Of a stretch of DNA of 64,000 nucleotides, positions 12,483-22,562 are shown in pieces. The position numbers and the translations under genes were made by a program. The DNA is from Hofstenia miamia (taxonomy: Eukaryota; Xenacoelomorpha; Acoela): positions 1,583,487 to 1,647,486 of the forward strand of contig SCFE01000071.1 in assembly GCA_004352715.1 (NCBI GenBank), given 5' to 3'. Under the pieces are notes generated by a model. The model saw nothing but the letters and a program-made list of their open reading frames with translations, had not been told where the DNA came from and made no database searches. Every line of letters starts with the position of its first letter. Positions within the stretch are counted from its first letter, which is position 1.

Positions 12483-12692
12483 TCATTCATGTTTATTTGG
12501 ATAGCTTATAATCACATTCACCATGGGTCTATTTTCTCCATCTAGCACTATCAGTAATTTTGTGCCCTTGGTCTTCACAATTTTCCTTATATGTGATTTT
12601 GTTTCTGGCAATAGATTTTTAAATGATTTGTGTATCATTTTTGTTGTGCCCATGAAATAAGGATGCAATGTTTCTCCATCTATTTTCAACAT
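12483..12692 (-). pseudogene. Element A third-ORF N-terminal fragment
   Basis: This begins KIDGETLHPYFMGTTKMIHK and is matched in copy A2 at 32313-32125 by KIDGEMLHPHFKGTGKIQHN. It marks the start of the conserved third ORF after integrase in both copies. The frame breaks after ISYPNKHE. No known domain recognised. Confidence 0.5.
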
Positions 12693-12824
12693 CCTCTTTT
12701 CTTTTCTTTTGATCTTATTGTTCTTTCAGAGGTGGCTTCTGAGGATGCATGTAGCTGAGTAATCCATAACAGTATTCTTGTGCTGGTGCTAGGTTCATAG
12801 TGCATAGGCTCTGAGCTTATGCTN

Positions 12825-13447
12825 AATACACATTTTGTATAGAAAGTCTGGTGTGTCTTCCATCAGGGTTTTCACAACTATTAGAATTTGCACTTTTGGT
12901 ACCTTTGCCATTCCTAGCATTTGATTAATCTGATTTTCTAAGCTCTGTTTGAATTCTTTTTCTTTCAGTATATGAATTATTGTCAATTTTTTTTATCAAT
13001 GTTTATCTGTTCTATGTATGCCATTATATCCCAAGCTGTTGACAATGTGAAGTCTTCATCCAATGTAATGTGCACTGTACTTCTCATATATGGTCTTTCT
13101 AGTGTTTCATTCATGTTTATTTGGATAGCTTATAATCACATTCACCATGGGTCTATTTTCTCCATCTAGCACTATCAGTAATTTTGTGCCCTTGGTCTTC
13201 ACAATTTTCCTTATATGTGATTTTGTTTCTGGCAATAGATTTTTAAATGATTTGTGTATCATTTTTGTTGTGCCCATGAAATAAGGATGCAATGTTTCTC
13301 CATCTATTTTCAACATCCTCTTTTCTTTTCTTTTGATCTTATTGTTCTTTCAGAGGTGGCTTCTGAGGATGCATGTAGCTGAGTAATCCATAACAGTATT
13401 CTTGTGCTGGTGCTAGGTTCATAGTGCATAGGCTCTGAGCTTATGCT
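12825..13447. repeat. Exact repeat of 12201-12823 across a single N (probable assembly artefact)
   Basis: The 623 bp after the N at 12824 is the same as the 623 bp that ends at the N. A contig end duplicated at a one-base gap is the signature of unmerged overlap. The true locus most likely holds one copy, so the coding pieces at 12986-12795 and 13316-13107 are not additional genes. Confidence 0.9.
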
Positions 13448-13458
13448 AATGGCTTCTA

Positions 13459-13464
13459 CTTAAT
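13459..13464. repeat. Left target-site duplication of the Polinton (CTTAAT)
   Basis: Six bases adjoin the left terminal repeat and match CTTAGT after the right terminus at 5 of 6 positions. Six-base duplications are typical of Polintons. Confidence 0.6.
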
Positions 13465-13760
13465 AGTAGTAAGAAGTGGGTCGTAGGACGTGTCACAAAT
13501 GACCTTTTGACTTTGGCGAGCATAGATATGATGTAATTGTGTACTTTGACTGTCTGTGTATCTTTGACGTCAGTGGAATATTCTTTTTTGTTGGCGAACA
13601 CATTTGTTTGCAGTTTATTGTTTAAATGTAACCAGTTTTTTTAGAGTTTGAGGAATTTTTGAAAATCCCATGAGATTAGAATTGTTTGCAGTCTATTGTT
13701 CAAAATGTAACATTTTTTATAGACATTAAATAAATAATTTTTAAAATATAAACACATGCT
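13465..13760 (+). repeat. Polinton left terminal inverted repeat
   Basis: It begins AGTAGTAAGAAGTGGGTCG and runs to about AACACATGCT. The reverse complement of 26435-26722 matches along its length with scattered substitutions (including blocks GGACGTGTCACAAATGA and TTTGTTGGC-AACACATTTG). Confidence 0.85.
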
Positions 13761-14067
13761 AGTTTAGTAAATTTAATAATACTATTTATTATACAATGAG
13801 AATGTAGAAATGATTTGTACGTGTTTAATTAATGGTAGATTTCTAGAGATACATCTCATCACTAAGTTGAATAAGTGTAATATTAGATAATGGATGCATG
13901 TTATGTATAATAATATAATTAGGGATAAAATAACTATATACATTTATTAACAGGTTAATATACAATACTCTAACGAATGTACATGATCAAGAAAATATTT
14001 AATTTATTGTCTTTGATTTCTCCATCAATAAGCATGAAAATTTTTTATTGATGTTATTTTTTAAAAT

Positions 14068-14346
14068 TTATGCTGCAGAAAATGCATGAAGGAGATTCTC
14101 TCCACACAACTTAAAGTTTGAGGTATCTACATCTATATGTGGAGTCAATCCAAAACATGTGTTACAAGTGCACTGTCCTTGTGAAGGTTGAAACTGAACA
14201 TGTAAAATTTTGTTGTTTGAAAGTGGTATATGTTCATAATTCACGAGCTTATCAATATTTTGCAAAACACACATCTTGTGTTCAATTGCTGAAAAATTCC
14301 GTAAACTGCTATCAAAGCTGCATTTGAGAAATACGTTAGTTGTCAT
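14068..14346 (-). CDS. Unrecognised Polinton ORF, Cys-containing, minus strand
   Basis: A 92-residue frame starts at the first ATG (MTTNVFLKCSF); upstream codons to 14397 are open but lack an ATG. It contains QCTCNTCFGLTP, a possible metal-binding CxCxxC cluster, and ends LLHAFSAA. It sits just inside the left terminal repeat, on the strand opposite the capsid genes. I do not recognise the family. It could be an unnamed Polinton gene or chance. Confidence 0.35.
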   Translation of the reverse strand: MTTNVFLKCSFDSSLRNFSAIEHKMCVLQNIDKLVNYEHIPLSNNKILHVQFQPSQGQCTCNTCFGLTPHIDVDTSNFKLCGENLLHAFSAA

Positions 14347-14658
14347 CTCCAAAATTTTTAACAGTATTTTTAATATATCTATAAAATTTATAAACAAAGA
14401 GTTTTTGTGATTGGCTACTTTTTACATTTGACAGTGTACATATATGGTAATGTATTAATGATGAAACTTGTGGCTGTACTTAAATTTTGTGTTAAATTAT
14501 TTAACATGTTAATGCTTTGTGTGTTTAGTTTCTGCCCTTGCAATATTTATTTTTTCCTCTTTATAAATATATATTCTACATCATAAAGAGAATCATTGTA
14601 AAGAGAATATGTCGTCAACATTTAATGTTGTTCCAAAAGGGAATACTAGGAAAATGTG

Positions 14659-14805
14659 ATGTCTGAAAATTATGTTAAGAACAGTCTAATTATTTTTGAT
14701 GATTTTGTCGAGGAATGTTTGAATTCAAAAATTTTTGCTAATTTAGTTATAGCCAGAAGACATTTAAATTGTGGTATTATATTAATTACACATACTATAT
14801 TTTGA
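14659..14805 (+). pseudogene. Polinton packaging ATPase, C-terminal fragment
   Basis: A 48-codon frame reads SLIIFDDF followed by RRHLNCGIILITH. The first is a Walker B strand (hydrophobic run ending DD) and the second matches the RHxN...ITQ sensor region of the FtsK/HerA-type DNA-packaging ATPase of Polintons and related dsDNA viruses. The Walker A domain was not found upstream, so the gene is truncated. The frame stops at TGA (14803-14805) and the integrase frame overlaps its end, which suggests a deletion fused ATPase to integrase. Confidence 0.6.
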
Positions 14806-15119
14806 AAAGGACGCTATTCAACTCTAATTCAAAAATTTGGATTGATCGTGGAAGTGAATTCAGAGGTGAATTTTTCAATTTTTGTAAAAGAAATAAAATT
14901 ATATTGTATACTACAAATGCAAACATGAAGGCTGTATGCGCAGAAAGAGCTAAAAGGAGTCTAAAGGAAATTCTATTTAAATATATACAATTTACCAACA
15001 ACTTTGAATGTGTAGATAACCTACAACAAACAGTTAACGTATTGAATTCCCATGTGAATGGTACAATTGGAATGACTCCGAATTCTGTGAGAAAAAAAAC
15101 ACATACCATATTTGATTGA
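14769..15119 (+). pseudogene. Polinton integrase core fragment (first of three assembled copies)
   Basis: This is a retroviral-type (rve) integrase core. IWIDRGSEF carries the second catalytic Asp, and KAVCAERAKRSLKEILFKY carries the AER helix with the catalytic Glu and basic residues, as in Polinton integrases. The N-terminal zinc domain and first Asp are missing. The same sequence recurs at 15710-16060 and 16523-16873 because of overlapping contigs; count it once. Confidence 0.75.
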
Positions 15120-15135
15120 AAAATTAATGAGTGTN

Positions 15136-16075
15136 TGAACATGTAAAATTTTGTTGTTTGAAAGTGGTATATGTTCATAATTCACGAGCTTATCAATATT
15201 TTGCAAAACACACATCTTGTGTTCAATTGCTGAAAAATTCCGTAAACTGCTATCAAAGCTGCATTTGAGAAATACGTTAGTTGTCATCTCCAAAATTTTT
15301 AACAGTATTTTTAATATATCTATAAAATTTATAAACAAAGAGTTTTTGTGATTGGCTACTTTTTACATTTGACAGTGTACATATATGGTAATGTATTAAT
15401 GATGAAACTTGTGGCTGTACTTAAATTTTGTGTTAAATTATTTAACATGTTAATGCTTTGTGTGTTTAGTTTCTGCCCTTGCAATATTTATTTTTTCCTC
15501 TTTATAAATATATATTCTACATCATAAAGAGAATCATTGTAAAGAGAATATGTCGTCAACATTTAATGTTGTTCCAAAAGGGAATACTAGGAAAATGTGA
15601 TGTCTGAAAATTATGTTAAGAACAGTCTAATTATTTTTGATGATTTTGTCGAGGAATGTTTGAATTCAAAAATTTTTGCTAATTTAGTTATAGCCAGAAG
15701 ACATTTAAATTGTGGTATTATATTAATTACACATACTATATTTTGAAAAGGACGCTATTCAACTCTAATTCAAAAATTTGGATTGATCGTGGAAGTGAAT
15801 TCAGAGGTGAATTTTTCAATTTTTGTAAAAGAAATAAAATTATATTGTATACTACAAATGCAAACATGAAGGCTGTATGCGCAGAAAGAGCTAAAAGGAG
15901 TCTAAAGGAAATTCTATTTAAATATATACAATTTACCAACAACTTTGAATGTGTAGATAACCTACAACAAACAGTTAACGTATTGAATTCCCATGTGAAT
16001 GGTACAATTGGAATGACTCCGAATTCTGTGAGAAAAAAAACACATACCATATTTGATTGAAAAATTAATGAGTGT
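15136..16075. repeat. Repeat of 14195-15134 across a single N (probable assembly artefact)
   Basis: The 940 bp after the N at 15135 reproduces the 940 bp before it. The duplicated ATPase and integrase pieces here are the same locus. Confidence 0.9.
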
Positions 16076-16474
16076 TAATGCATGTTGCCAACAAAAAGCA
16101 TTATTTCATAATGGTGACTTAGTTAGAATTTCAAAGTCAGACCATACTTTTAGAAGAGGATAATTACCGCAATTTCAAAATGAGGTTTTCAAAATCAACA
16201 AAGTGTTTTGCTACAATTCCTGTTACATATGAAATAAAGCCAATCAGTGACGGGGAAATAATTTCAGGAAAATTTTATAACCATGAATTAACACGAGATA
16301 TTAGGAAACGTTCATGGACTAGATTACTAGAATAGATTAGTATAAATATGGAACGAATAAACAAACAGATCATTCAGTATGGAGCAATACAGGGTGGGCC
16401 ATAAGTCGCCCACCAAAGGATTTGAAATAATTCTGACAGTAACAAACATTATTTATTAAAACCAAGCTTAACAN

Positions 16475-17286
16475 GAATTCAAAAATTTTTGCTAATTTAG
16501 TTATAGCCAGAAGACATTTAAATTGTGGTATTATATTAATTACACATACTATATTTTGAAAAGGACGCTATTCAACTCTAATTCAAAAATTTGGATTGAT
16601 CGTGGAAGTGAATTCAGAGGTGAATTTTTCAATTTTTGTAAAAGAAATAAAATTATATTGTATACTACAAATGCAAACATGAAGGCTGTATGCGCAGAAA
16701 GAGCTAAAAGGAGTCTAAAGGAAATTCTATTTAAATATATACAATTTACCAACAACTTTGAATGTGTAGATAACCTACAACAAACAGTTAACGTATTGAA
16801 TTCCCATGTGAATGGTACAATTGGAATGACTCCGAATTCTGTGAGAAAAAAAACACATACCATATTTGATTGAAAAATTAATGAGTGTTAATGCATGTTG
16901 CCAACAAAAAGCATTATTTCATAATGGTGACTTAGTTAGAATTTCAAAGTCAGACCATACTTTTAGAAGAGGATAATTACCGCAATTTCAAAATGAGGTT
17001 TTCAAAATCAACAAAGTGTTTTGCTACAATTCCTGTTACATATGAAATAAAGCCAATCAGTGACGGGGAAATAATTTCAGGAAAATTTTATAACCATGAA
17101 TTAACACGAGATATTAGGAAACGTTCATGGACTAGATTACTAGAATAGATTAGTATAAATATGGAACGAATAAACAAACAGATCATTCAGTATGGAGCAA
17201 TACAGGGTGGGCCATAAGTCGCGCACCAAAGGATTTGAAATAATTCTGACAGTAACAAACATTATTTATTAAAACCAAGCTTAACA
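16475..17286. repeat. Repeat of 15662-16473 across a single N (probable assembly artefact)
   Basis: The 812 bp copies on either side of the N at 16474 differ at one base that I could see (CGCCCACC near 16406 versus CGCGCACC near 17219), close to a contig end. An unmerged contig overlap is the simplest reading. Confidence 0.9.
16523..17148 (+). pseudogene. Polinton integrase with C-terminal chromo/SH3-like region
   Basis: The core ends TIFD at an in-frame TGA (16871-16873). Coding similarity continues through HNGDLVRIS, FRRG and QNEVFKI, then, after a frameshift near 17020, through VTYEIKPISDGEIISGKFYN to RLLE and a TAG at 17148. The tail pattern (GD-VRIS ... TYE ... I-G-FY-HEL) is the usual C-terminal module of Polinton integrases. 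At least two disabling changes, so non-functional. The next gene starts about 45 bp downstream. Confidence 0.75.
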
Positions 17287-18516
17287 AATATACTGAAAAA
17301 CACTTTGTACACGCTCATACAATCATACAATTCCAGTAGATGTTCAAAATTTCCATAAACTTTATCAAGTAACTCACTGTTTCCATCTATATTATTGCAC
17401 CCATGAATTATCTGCTGGCAAAGATGGTCGATACCTGCAATTCTTGTAGAGTAGACTATTTGTTTGAGATGGCCCCAAAAATAAAAATCCATAGGGGTTA
17501 GGTCAGGTGATCTTGCCGCCCATTTTACCATGCCTCTTTGTCCAATCCAATTTTCAAAATTACTGCTCAACCAATTTCTCACAATCGTTGCATAATGAGG
17601 CGGAGCACCATCTTGCATAAACCAAAGGGGTTTTCCTTCACCGATGCACTCCAGCTGTGGCATGAGAGCATTTTGTAGCATTTTTAAATACAACTCGGCA
17701 GTTACTGTCTCGTTTAAAAAGAATGGTCCCAAAACATGACTCTTCCAAAGTCCGCACTGCACTACCACTTTTGGACATGAGTGCTCTTTAGTAGGATACA
17801 TCCAATGAGGGTTTTCGCGTAAATAGTAACGACAGTTTTGTTTATTCACTTCGCCATTCACAAAGAAGTTGGCTTCATCGCTGAACAAAACATCATGGTT
17901 CACAAAATTTGGATTCTCAATCAGCTTATCTTTAAACCAAGTAGCCATCTGAAGTCGTCAATCTGCATCATCCCCGTATAGCCTGTTCAATTGTTGCAAT
18001 TTGTAGGGATGAAATTTTTTGTCTTTTATGATACGTCTCATGGTGCTTCTTGGGACACTGAGCTCAGTAGACGATTGTCTCAATGATTTCATTAGATTGT
18101 GTTCAACTTTTTCAATGACGCGTGTTTGTATTTCGTCAGACACTCTTGGAGGACCACTTCTTGGTTTGTCTATGACATTACCTGTTTCACGAAATTTCAA
18201 TATCACACGCCCTACTGTCATATGTGAGATGGGCTCACGATCAGGATAACTTCGATTAAACTTCTTGGCAACAGATCGATTAGTGGCGCCAACGGCACCA
18301 GACATGAACACCAGTTCAACTCGTTCATCAATTGTTAAAAGCATGCCTGAAATGAAAATAAAAATTTTTAAGAGGCAAAGCAATAATTATAGCAATTGAT
18401 AAATGCATAAAAGAAGATGTATCACATACCGAAAGAAAAGAAAATATATTCTACCACGCAGATTTTACAGTTTCATATCACTTAATTCTTTGGTGCCCGA
18501 CTTGTGGCCCACCCTG
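17203..18516 (-). mobile_element. Mariner-type (Tc1/mariner superfamily) element, about 1.3 kb
   Basis: Inverted ends read CAGGGTGGGCCATAAGTCGC (left) and the reverse complement of CAGGGTGGGCCACAAGTCGG (right). TA dinucleotides flank it at 17201-17202 and 18517-18518. It inserted into codon 4 of the Polinton pX-like gene, so it is younger than that gene. The left end also appears in the false copy that ends at 16473. Confidence 0.9.
17262..18344 (-). pseudogene. Mariner-type transposase with one in-frame TGA
   Basis: It starts MLLTIDERVELVFMSGAVG and has an N-terminal helix-turn-helix (SHMTVGRVILKFRETG, then the GRPR-like box KPRSGPPRVS and a second HTH, VPRSTMRRIIKD). The catalytic domain has FSDEANF, MQDGAPPHYA and RSPDLTPMDFYFWGHLK, which supply a DDE/D-type triad. 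The two ORFs are in the same frame, separated by TGA at 17958-17960. A CGA-to-TGA change would explain it. The rest of the frame is open, so the copy is recent. Confidence 0.9.
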
Positions 18517-18670
18517 TATTACAGTGAACAGGCAAGTGGTCGAAATTATTTCAGCAATACTCGTCAGAAAGGCTTTGGCATTGTGAAATCATTGGAACGT
18601 ATTGCTATACCACTAGTAGTGAAAATAATACCACAATTGGGGATTTTCAGTAAAATTTAAATTTAAATAN

Positions 18671-19556
18671 CTCTTTAGTAGGATACATCCAATGAGGGTT
18701 TTCGCGTAAATAGTAACGACAGTTTTGTTTATTCACTTCGCCATTCACAAAGAAGTTGGCTTCATCGCTGAACAAAACATCATGGTTCACAAAATTTGGA
18801 TTCTCAATCAGCTTATCTTTAAACCAAGTAGCCATCTGAAGTCGTCAATCTGCATCATCCCCGTATAGCCTGTTCAATTGTTGCAATTTGTAGGGATGAA
18901 ATTTTTTGTCTTTTATGATACGTCTCATGGTGCTTCTTGGGACACTGAGCTCAGTAGACGATTGTCTCAATGATTTCATTAGATTGTGTTCAACTTTTTC
19001 AATGACGCGTGTTTGTATTTCGTCAGACACTCTTGGAGGACCACTTCTTGGTTTGTCTATGACATTACCTGTTTCACGAAATTTCAATATCACACGCCCT
19101 ACTGTCATATGTGAGATGGGCTCACGATCAGGATAACTTCGATTAAACTTCTTGGCAACAGATCGATTAGTGGCGCCAACGGCACCAGACATGAACACCA
19201 GTTCAACTCGTTCATCAATTGTTAAAAGCATGCCTGAAATGAAAATAAAAATTTTTAAGAGGCAAAGCAATAATTATAGCAATTGATAAATGCATAAAAG
19301 AAGATGTATCACATACCGAAAGAAAAGAAAATATATTCTACCACGCAGATTTTACAGTTTCATATCACTTAATTCTTTGGTGCCCGACTTGTGGCCCACC
19401 CTGTATTACAGTGAACAGGCAAGTGGTCGAAATTATTTCAGCAATACTCGTCAGAAAGGCTTTGGCATTGTGAAATCATTGGAACGTATTGCTATACCAC
19501 TAGTAGTGAAAATAATACCACAATTGGGGATTTTCAGTAAAATTTAAATTTAAATA
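18671..19556. repeat. Repeat of 17784-18669 across a single N (probable assembly artefact)
   Basis: The 886 bp after the N at 18670 reproduces the sequence before it, including the N-terminal half of the transposase (19231-18845) and the right mariner end. It is not a second mariner insertion: the copy starts mid-gene exactly at the N, and its downstream flank is the same pX-like gene. Confidence 0.9.
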
Positions 19557-19880
19557 TTTTTAGCTAAAAATGTTCAATTTAGTTTAAATTCTTTAAAAAT
19601 GAAGCGACCATTAAAAAATATTTGCTAATTTTTGCAGAATTTACTTTCTCTTTCGTGTTTAGATGATGTCACTACCTTTTGAATAATAAAACTATTACTT
19701 TGTAAGATTAAATTCTGGAAAATCTAAAGGTAGTGACATCATCAGAACACAAAAGAGACAGTGAATTCTGCAAAAATTAGAAAATATTTTTTAATGGTCG
19801 CTTCATTTTTAAAAAATTTAAACTAAATTGAACATTTTTAGCTAAAAATATTTAAATTTAAATTTTACTGAAAATCCCCC
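19526..19880. mobile_element. Palindromic MITE (long inverted repeat)
   Basis: Two arms of about 155 bp are inverted repeats. The left begins GGGGATTTTCAGTAAAATTT and the right ends with its reverse complement. They are separated by about 43 bp, so the whole folds as a hairpin. It contains no coding frame and interrupts the pX-like gene. Target duplication was not resolved; boundaries are uncertain by a few bases. Confidence 0.8.
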
Positions 19881-20262
19881 ATTGAAAAATGTTATTACTA
19901 ATGTCGGTGAAGGAATTTTGGATTAAGCAATTTCAGGTGTAAATGGCATAGTCTCTGGTGATAATGTAAACAAATTGGTAAAACGCAGAATTGGAAATGT
20001 TGCAAAAAACACAGTAAACAAGCAATCTAAGAAACAACATAAAGGAATTAGTCAAAATGGTAATGGAATATCTACATCTGATAGAATAACAAAAACTATC
20101 AAAACAGGACGTGGTGTTAAACAATTTTTGGTCAATGCACAAAGTAGGCGTAAACATGATAGTTTGAAACAAAAAATGCCTAGAATAAAAAAAACTGATA
20201 ATTTAAAAACTTAGTACAAATGCACACTTTCATTGGGAATTGTTATTAGTTCAAGTAGAGTC

Positions 20263-21396
20263 ATGAGCACCTTCACACATTCGTTTTTGGACATTTTTGA
20301 ACAAAATAAAGTTTTGGTAAACTTCAATGGTGGTAGCAGACAAAAATATTTCCCAATATCAGGGTCCCAATGATTGAATTAAATTTTGGTTCAGAACAAA
20401 ATGAATGCATTGATTTACAAAGTATACAGTTGGCTATATCAGTCAAAATTTTATGCAATGATCTTATCTGGGATGTTACTTATGCTACTAAACGGAATCA
20501 TGTTTGTCTAGTAAACAACCCCCTACATTCATTATTTAGTCATTATAATCTTTATGCTAATGGAGTTTTAATACAAACAGGTGATGCAGTTTGGCCAACA
20601 GAACTATTAAAGAGTGCAGCACAAGAAAACTCAATTTTAACACAAAGGGGATATTATTTTGAAAAACGTCCTGATCAATCTATGGATAAGTGTAATAGCT
20701 AAGATGAACAATTTCAGCGTTTGGCTCTAACACAGACAAGCAAAGTTTTAAACCTCTATGGATCTGTAGCTGTTGATTTTTTTCAAAACGAAAATTATTG
20801 ATACCAGGAGTTAGCCTTCATCTCAAACTTTTACGATCATTGGATAATTTTCACTAATTTCCACTAATTCTACCATTACCCCTGCTGTATACTACAAAAC
20901 AGAAATTACAGATGCGACATCGAGTCTAAGGAAGCTATAGAAAGTGTGCATCTGGCAATTGAAAAAATGTTGTTAACAACACCAGCAACATACCACTTTA
21001 TGCGAATTCTCACAAGAACATTTATTATTCCGCCTGGTCAAAACTCTCTAACAAAAGAAAATGTATTTTCAAATGAACCGATTCGACGTATTGCTCTAGC
21101 ACTTATTCCCAATCTACAATTTACAGGAACACCCGACTCAAACCCATTCTCATATAGATTTAGATGTCTGCGCTAAGTTACTATAACACGGGGTGGATCG
21201 AATATTGCATTCACACCAATGAACGTGGGTGAAAATAATTATGCACAAGCATACTTTCATTCTGTAAAGGCGTTGGGTTTGAATGACGTAACTGGTATGC
21301 CATACTCAGATTATAATAAGTATGCAATTATGGTTTTTGATTTAACCAGTATTGCGGAGGCAAATAATGAGGTACTCTACCCCGAATTAAGTGGTG
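20263..21396 (+). pseudogene. Polinton major capsid protein (double jelly-roll), frameshifted
   Basis: It starts MSTFTHSFLDIFEQN. The blocks then run in Polinton MCP order: ECIDLQSIQLAI; NNPLHSLFSHYNLYANG (the PxHSxFxxxxxYxNG signature); LYGSVAVDFFQ; IPGVSLHLKLL; FIIPPGQNSLTKENVF; NPFSYRF; YAQAYFHSV; and MVFDLTS. The frame shifts near 20367, stops at TAA 20700-20702, and breaks again near 20795 and 21174. The sequence ends at the N at 21397, so the C terminus is missing. The protein would form the pseudo-hexameric capsomers of a virus-like particle. Non-functional here. Confidence 0.8.
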
Positions 21397-21397
21397 N

Positions 21398-22102
21398 TCG
21401 AAGCAATAACTCAATACATAGTTTTACTACGCATTTGGAAAGACCAATCTATAATGCTTCTCATGTGGCTTTGCTAAATATCACATTTCCCATAGGATTC
21501 AATAATATACAAGATCAATCGTGGAGCTTTATCAATGCAAATGGAAATAAACGTGGTATTTATGTGAAGGGTGTTCATGTGAATAAGATAGAAGATGTGT
21601 TTAGCTTTGTTAACCAAGTCTTAATGAGAATTGACTTGACAGTTGTTAAATCTGAAACAAATGACGAAAATAGTTTTGAAAAACTATTTAGTACTTTTTC
21701 ACAAAATTTGCCAATGATTACAACAGTACTGAAATTGGATTTTGAAATCAGCAGTGGAAGAGTAGTCATAAAAAATGAAGCACCTTATGAATTTCAATTA
21801 AATCAGGTAGGTGAAATTTTGGGTTTTGAACGTCACTATTGAATAGTCAATGGTTTGAACACTGCTAAATATAGTTTTGATATTTTAAGTGGACTGCATA
21901 ATAATGTAATTTATACTGGTATAGTTACTTGTCAACATTATCAGAGTTGTAGCATCCCATTATTGGATCAAATACCCTTATTCACAGTATATAGCGTAAA
22001 TGATCAGCCATTAATCATTTATGAAAAGACTCATATAATTTATAAACCAACTTCAAAGTCATTCATTGATAGAATTACAATTAGCTTCCATACATCAAAT
22101 GG
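21398..22102 (+). repeat. 705 bp segment identical to 23130-23834, between two single Ns (misplaced contig)
   Basis: This piece of the minor capsid gene lies between two single-N joints and appears to match 23130-23834 base for base. It starts and stops mid-gene at the Ns, so it is probably a misplaced or redundant contig. The chimeric reading frame across the N at 21397 is not a fusion protein. Confidence 0.85.
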
Positions 22103-22103
22103 N

Positions 22104-22562
22104 GGAAAATTATAAAAGACTAGAAAGAAAATGAGTTTCATTCATTGTACCGTTGCAAGATGTTGGGAGTAGATGAGATTAGACATGTAGAAGATCGCAT
22201 TCATTATACCAAGGACCCTCACTTAAAATTTGCTCGTTTCAAATTATCTACTACAAAAAAATTGTATACATAACGTTGGTGTTGAAAGAATTTTGCAAAT
22301 GAACGCCTATGGTGGACTTATAAGCATAAATAATTCTAGACTACATTTGCTGTTGAAATGGTCAAAACTGTATAGAATTCATGCAATTTACCATGATAGT
22401 TATGGCTTTGTTAAAAGAGAATTTGGAATTGGCAATGGATATCCAATATTTTACAGGTTTTGGTGTAATTTACCAATTTTGGGTCATTTGTTGTCTTTAT
22501 TGTTTTGGATATATGTGAAGTTTAGATATAATGAACTCTACAGATATTTAAATGTTTAATGT
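22104..22562 (+). other. Unidentified Polinton coding-like segment between MCP and protease
   Basis: Short frames include MLGVDEIRHVEDRIHYTKD (from about 22159, stop near 22274) and, overlapping, VGVERILQMNAYGGLISINN (22230-22559), plus a hydrophobic frame ending VICCLYCFGYM near 22518. I do not recognise any of them. Polintons often have one or two small genes here. Confidence 0.35.

Larger units (their letters stand above)
8880..13464 (-). mobile_element. Element A (Ty3/gypsy-like), 3' part with third-ORF region
   Basis: This minus-strand repeat is the continuation of the retroelement whose gag-pol lies at 26.7-31.4 kb. The Polinton separates the two halves. The junction sequence on both sides of the Polinton aligns with uninterrupted sequence of the related copy near 32.34-32.48 kb (TGGCTCTGA, ATGGCYTCTA, GGCTGTGGGCTCTG-like blocks). 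Coding pieces without recognised family lie at 12692-12483, 12362-11895, 11471-11178 and 9415-9191. No LTR was securely identified on this side. CpG is almost absent. Confidence 0.6.
17192..20214 (+). pseudogene. Polinton pX/pVI-like basic capsid-associated protein, split by two insertions
   Basis: The ATG at 17192 is followed after three codons by the mariner element at a TA site. The frame resumes at 18517 (GRNYFSNTRQKGFGIVKSLE, an amphipathic hydrophobic segment) and is cut again at about 19526 by a palindromic MITE. It continues after 19880 to a strongly basic tail (VKRRIGNVAKNTVNKQSKK) that ends at 20214. An in-frame TAA interrupts it near 19923. The Gly/aromatic start, hydrophobic helix and Lys/Arg tail just upstream of the major capsid gene match the Polinton gene usually called PX, compared with adenovirus pVI/pX. 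Family assignment rests on composition and position. The segment 18671-19556 repeats 17784-18669 artefactually. Confidence 0.55.

Noticed and set aside
15710-16873. Three tandem integrase genes
   Set aside because: The copies coincide with contig overlaps at single Ns and are essentially identical; one gene is the supported count.
18647-19270. A second mariner insertion
   Set aside because: The copy begins mid-gene exactly at the N at 18670 and shares the same right flank, so it is an overlap artefact.
21219-21842. A fusion of major and minor capsid proteins
   Set aside because: The reading frame crosses a single N into a segment duplicated from 23130-23834.
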